DNA of 64,000 nt, taken from NCBI GenBank assembly GCA_019636335.1, contig JAHBXR010000011.1:62001-126000 (forward strand). The letters are read 5' to 3'. Below, in pieces: positions 62,784 through 64,000 of this stretch (position 1 is the stretch's first letter; every line of letters begins with the position of its first letter). Made by a program: the position numbers and the translations under genes. This DNA is from Pirellulales bacterium (GTDB taxonomy: Bacteria > Planctomycetota > Planctomycetia > Pirellulales > JAEUIK01). The notes under the pieces were generated by a model that was given only the letters and a program-made list of their open reading frames with translations, was not told where the DNA came from and did not search any database.

Positions 62784-64000
62784 ATGCAAGCCATGGACTT
62801 GAGCAAGCTGCGTAACATTGGGATTTCCGCTCACATCGACTCGGGCAAGACGACGCTCAGCGAGCGCATCTTGTACTATGCCGGCCGCATTCACCGCATG
62901 CAGGAGGTGCGCGGCGAAGGTGCCACCATGGACCACATGGAGCTCGAGAAGGAGCGCGGGATCACGATTACCAGCGCCGCCACGAGCGTGACGTGGGACG
63001 ACCACGCCATCAACCTGATCGATACGCCGGGGCACGTCGACTTCACCGTCGAGGTGGAACGCAGCCTCCGCGTGCTCGATGGCGCCGTGCTCGTGCTCTG
63101 CGCCGTGGGTGGCGTGCAGTCGCAGTCGATCACGGTCGACCGCCAGATGAAGCGCTACCACGTGCCGCGCCTGGCTTTCATCAACAAGATGGACCGCACC
63201 GGATCCGATCCGCACCGCGTGATCCAGCAGTTGCACGAGAAGCTCGATTGCGACGCCGTGTTGATGCAACTGCCGATCGGCAAGGAGCAGGATTTCCTCG
63301 GCGTGGTGGATCTCATCACGCAGAAGGCGGTCTACTTCGATGGCAACGACGGCGCCGACGTCCGCGAGGCCGAAGTGCCCGCCGAGATGAAGGAAGAAGT
63401 CGCCGCCGCGCGTCAACAAATGCTCGAGACGCTGGCCATGTACAGCGACGAGCTGATGGAGATGTTGCTCGCCGAGCAACCCATTCCCGAGGAATTGATC
63501 TATCCGATCGTCAAGTCGGCGGTGCAGGAGCAGGACCTGACCCCGGTGTTCATGGGGACCGCCTATCGCAACAAGGGGGTGCAGTGCCTGCTGGACGCGG
63601 TGGTGCGTTACCTGCCGTCGCCGCTGGAGCGCGAAGTCACCGCCCGCAAGTACGATCAGCCGGACGAGAAGTTCCCGCTCGACCCCGATCCCAAGAAACC
63701 CTCGGTGGCGATGGCCTTCAAGATCGTCGACGACCCGCACGGCCAGTTGACGTTCATGCGGATCTATCAGGGAACGATCGCCAAGGGCGAAACCTACTAC
63801 AACCAGCGCACCGGCAAGAAAAGCCGCATTGGCCGCGTCGTGCGGATGCACGCCGACAAGCGCGAGGAAATCGATTCGGCCTCGGCCGGCGATATCGTCG
63901 CCGTGATGGGCATCGACTGCGCGAGCGGCGATACCTTCGCGAGCGAGCACAAGTACGGGACGCTCGAGAGCATGTTCGTGCCGGAGCCGGTCATCAAGAT
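62784..64000 (+). CDS. fusA: Elongation factor G, spirochaete/planctomycete/mitochondrial type (cut by window end)
   Basis: GTPase that drives translocation on the ribosome; the last third is missing. Two in-frame ATGs exist (62784 and 62793); GTTGAGAAG precedes the first. The GTP-binding motif reads SAHIDSGKTTLSER, where most bacterial EF-G has AHIDAGKTT. 'RIHRMQEVRGEGATMDHMELEKERGITITSAAT' and 'DGAVLVLCAVGGVQSQSITVDRQMKRY' are close to mitochondrial EF-G1 and to bacterial spdEFG1. DTPGH and NKMD are intact. So this is the spdEFG1 type, involved in elongation. Confidence 0.95.
   Translation, partial: MQAMDLSKLRNIGISAHIDSGKTTLSERILYYAGRIHRMQEVRGEGATMDHMELEKERGITITSAATSVTWDDHAINLIDTPGHVDFTVEVERSLRVLDGAVLVLCAVGGVQSQSITVDRQMKRYHVPRLAFINKMDRTGSDPHRVIQQLHEKLDCDAVLMQLPIGKEQDFLGVVDLITQKAVYFDGNDGADVREAEVPAEMKEEVAAARQQMLETLAMYSDELMEMLLAEQPIPEELIYPIVKSAVQEQDLTPVFMGTAYRNKGVQCLLDAVVRYLPSPLEREVTARKYDQPDEKFPLDPDPKKPSVAMAFKIVDDPHGQLTFMRIYQGTIAKGETYYNQRTGKKSRIGRVVRMHADKREEIDSASAGDIVAVMGIDCASGDTFASEHKYGTLESMFVPEPVIK

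Overview
The window is high-GC bacterial chromosome from a planctomycete, most likely of the Pirellulales. The diagnostic content is a DUF1549/DUF1553 plus DUF1501 plus pre-peptidase-domain cluster, a second DUF1501 protein, a small secreted protein with the 'RTLLVVLGL' type membrane start that is common in planctomycetes, and an elongation factor G of the spirochaete/planctomycete/deltaproteobacterial type. Intergenic spaces carry several short palindromic repeat families. No rRNA, tRNA, CRISPR array, intact insertion sequence or prophage is visible. About 58 protein genes are supported; both edge genes are cut by the window.

Layout. 1-1.6 kb: 3' end of RNase E/G, then rplU (L21) without its usual partner rpmA. 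1.6-6.9 kb (minus): two exported proteins of unknown function and a LolD/MacB-like ABC exporter. 7.4-10.3 kb: an orphan gene, smpB (apparently with an ACG start), and overlapping lipB-lipA, where lipB has lost both catalytic residues. 10.5-13.5 kb: fbp and two proteins of unknown function. 13.5-14.7 kb: a small AT-richer accessory patch with a HEPN-like protein and an orphan. 14.9-17.7 kb: a protein with two tandem WaaP-like kinase domains, a diguanylate cyclase and a 44-residue membrane peptide. 18-22.1 kb: a FadR-type regulator divergent from pepP-accB-accC.

22.2-29.3 kb: a secreted protein with a secretin-like tail, DUF1501, a zinc metallopeptidase, an ABC-2 exporter pair and a methyltransferase. 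29.3-38.2 kb (minus): a J-domain/LRR fusion, the three-gene PPC/DUF1501/DUF1549 operon, a repeat patch, and a DUF485/sodium-solute symporter operon. 39.1-43.8 kb: assimilatory sulfate reduction, with cysH and an Rrf2 regulator on the plus strand and sat on the minus strand, separated by a propeller-like secreted protein and a family 10 pectate lyase. 43.8-44.8 kb holds no convincing gene.

44.8-55 kb: glycosyltransferase, queA, a NUDIX protein, a YhiN-type flavoprotein, a cysteine desulfurase followed by an A-type Fe-S carrier, a 2-hydroxyacid dehydrogenase, a lone fused cbiE-cbiT, a GNAT acetyltransferase and a PIG-L deacetylase. 55-62.4 kb: a lipoprotein, an FAH-family hydrolase, a flavin monooxygenase, fumC, a TPR protein and a CPBP protease-like membrane protein. 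62.8 kb to the edge: elongation factor G.

Most of this is housekeeping plus ordinary planctomycete accessory genes. I did not find a convincing new multigene system. The best leads are the catalytically altered LipB beside a normal LipA, the tandem WaaP-like kinase, the HEPN/orphan patch at 13.5-14.7 kb, the inverted-repeat element at 55.0 kb that supplies stop codons to two convergent genes, and the 44-residue peptide upstream of the diguanylate cyclase. All functional calls rest on reading motifs; no database search was run.
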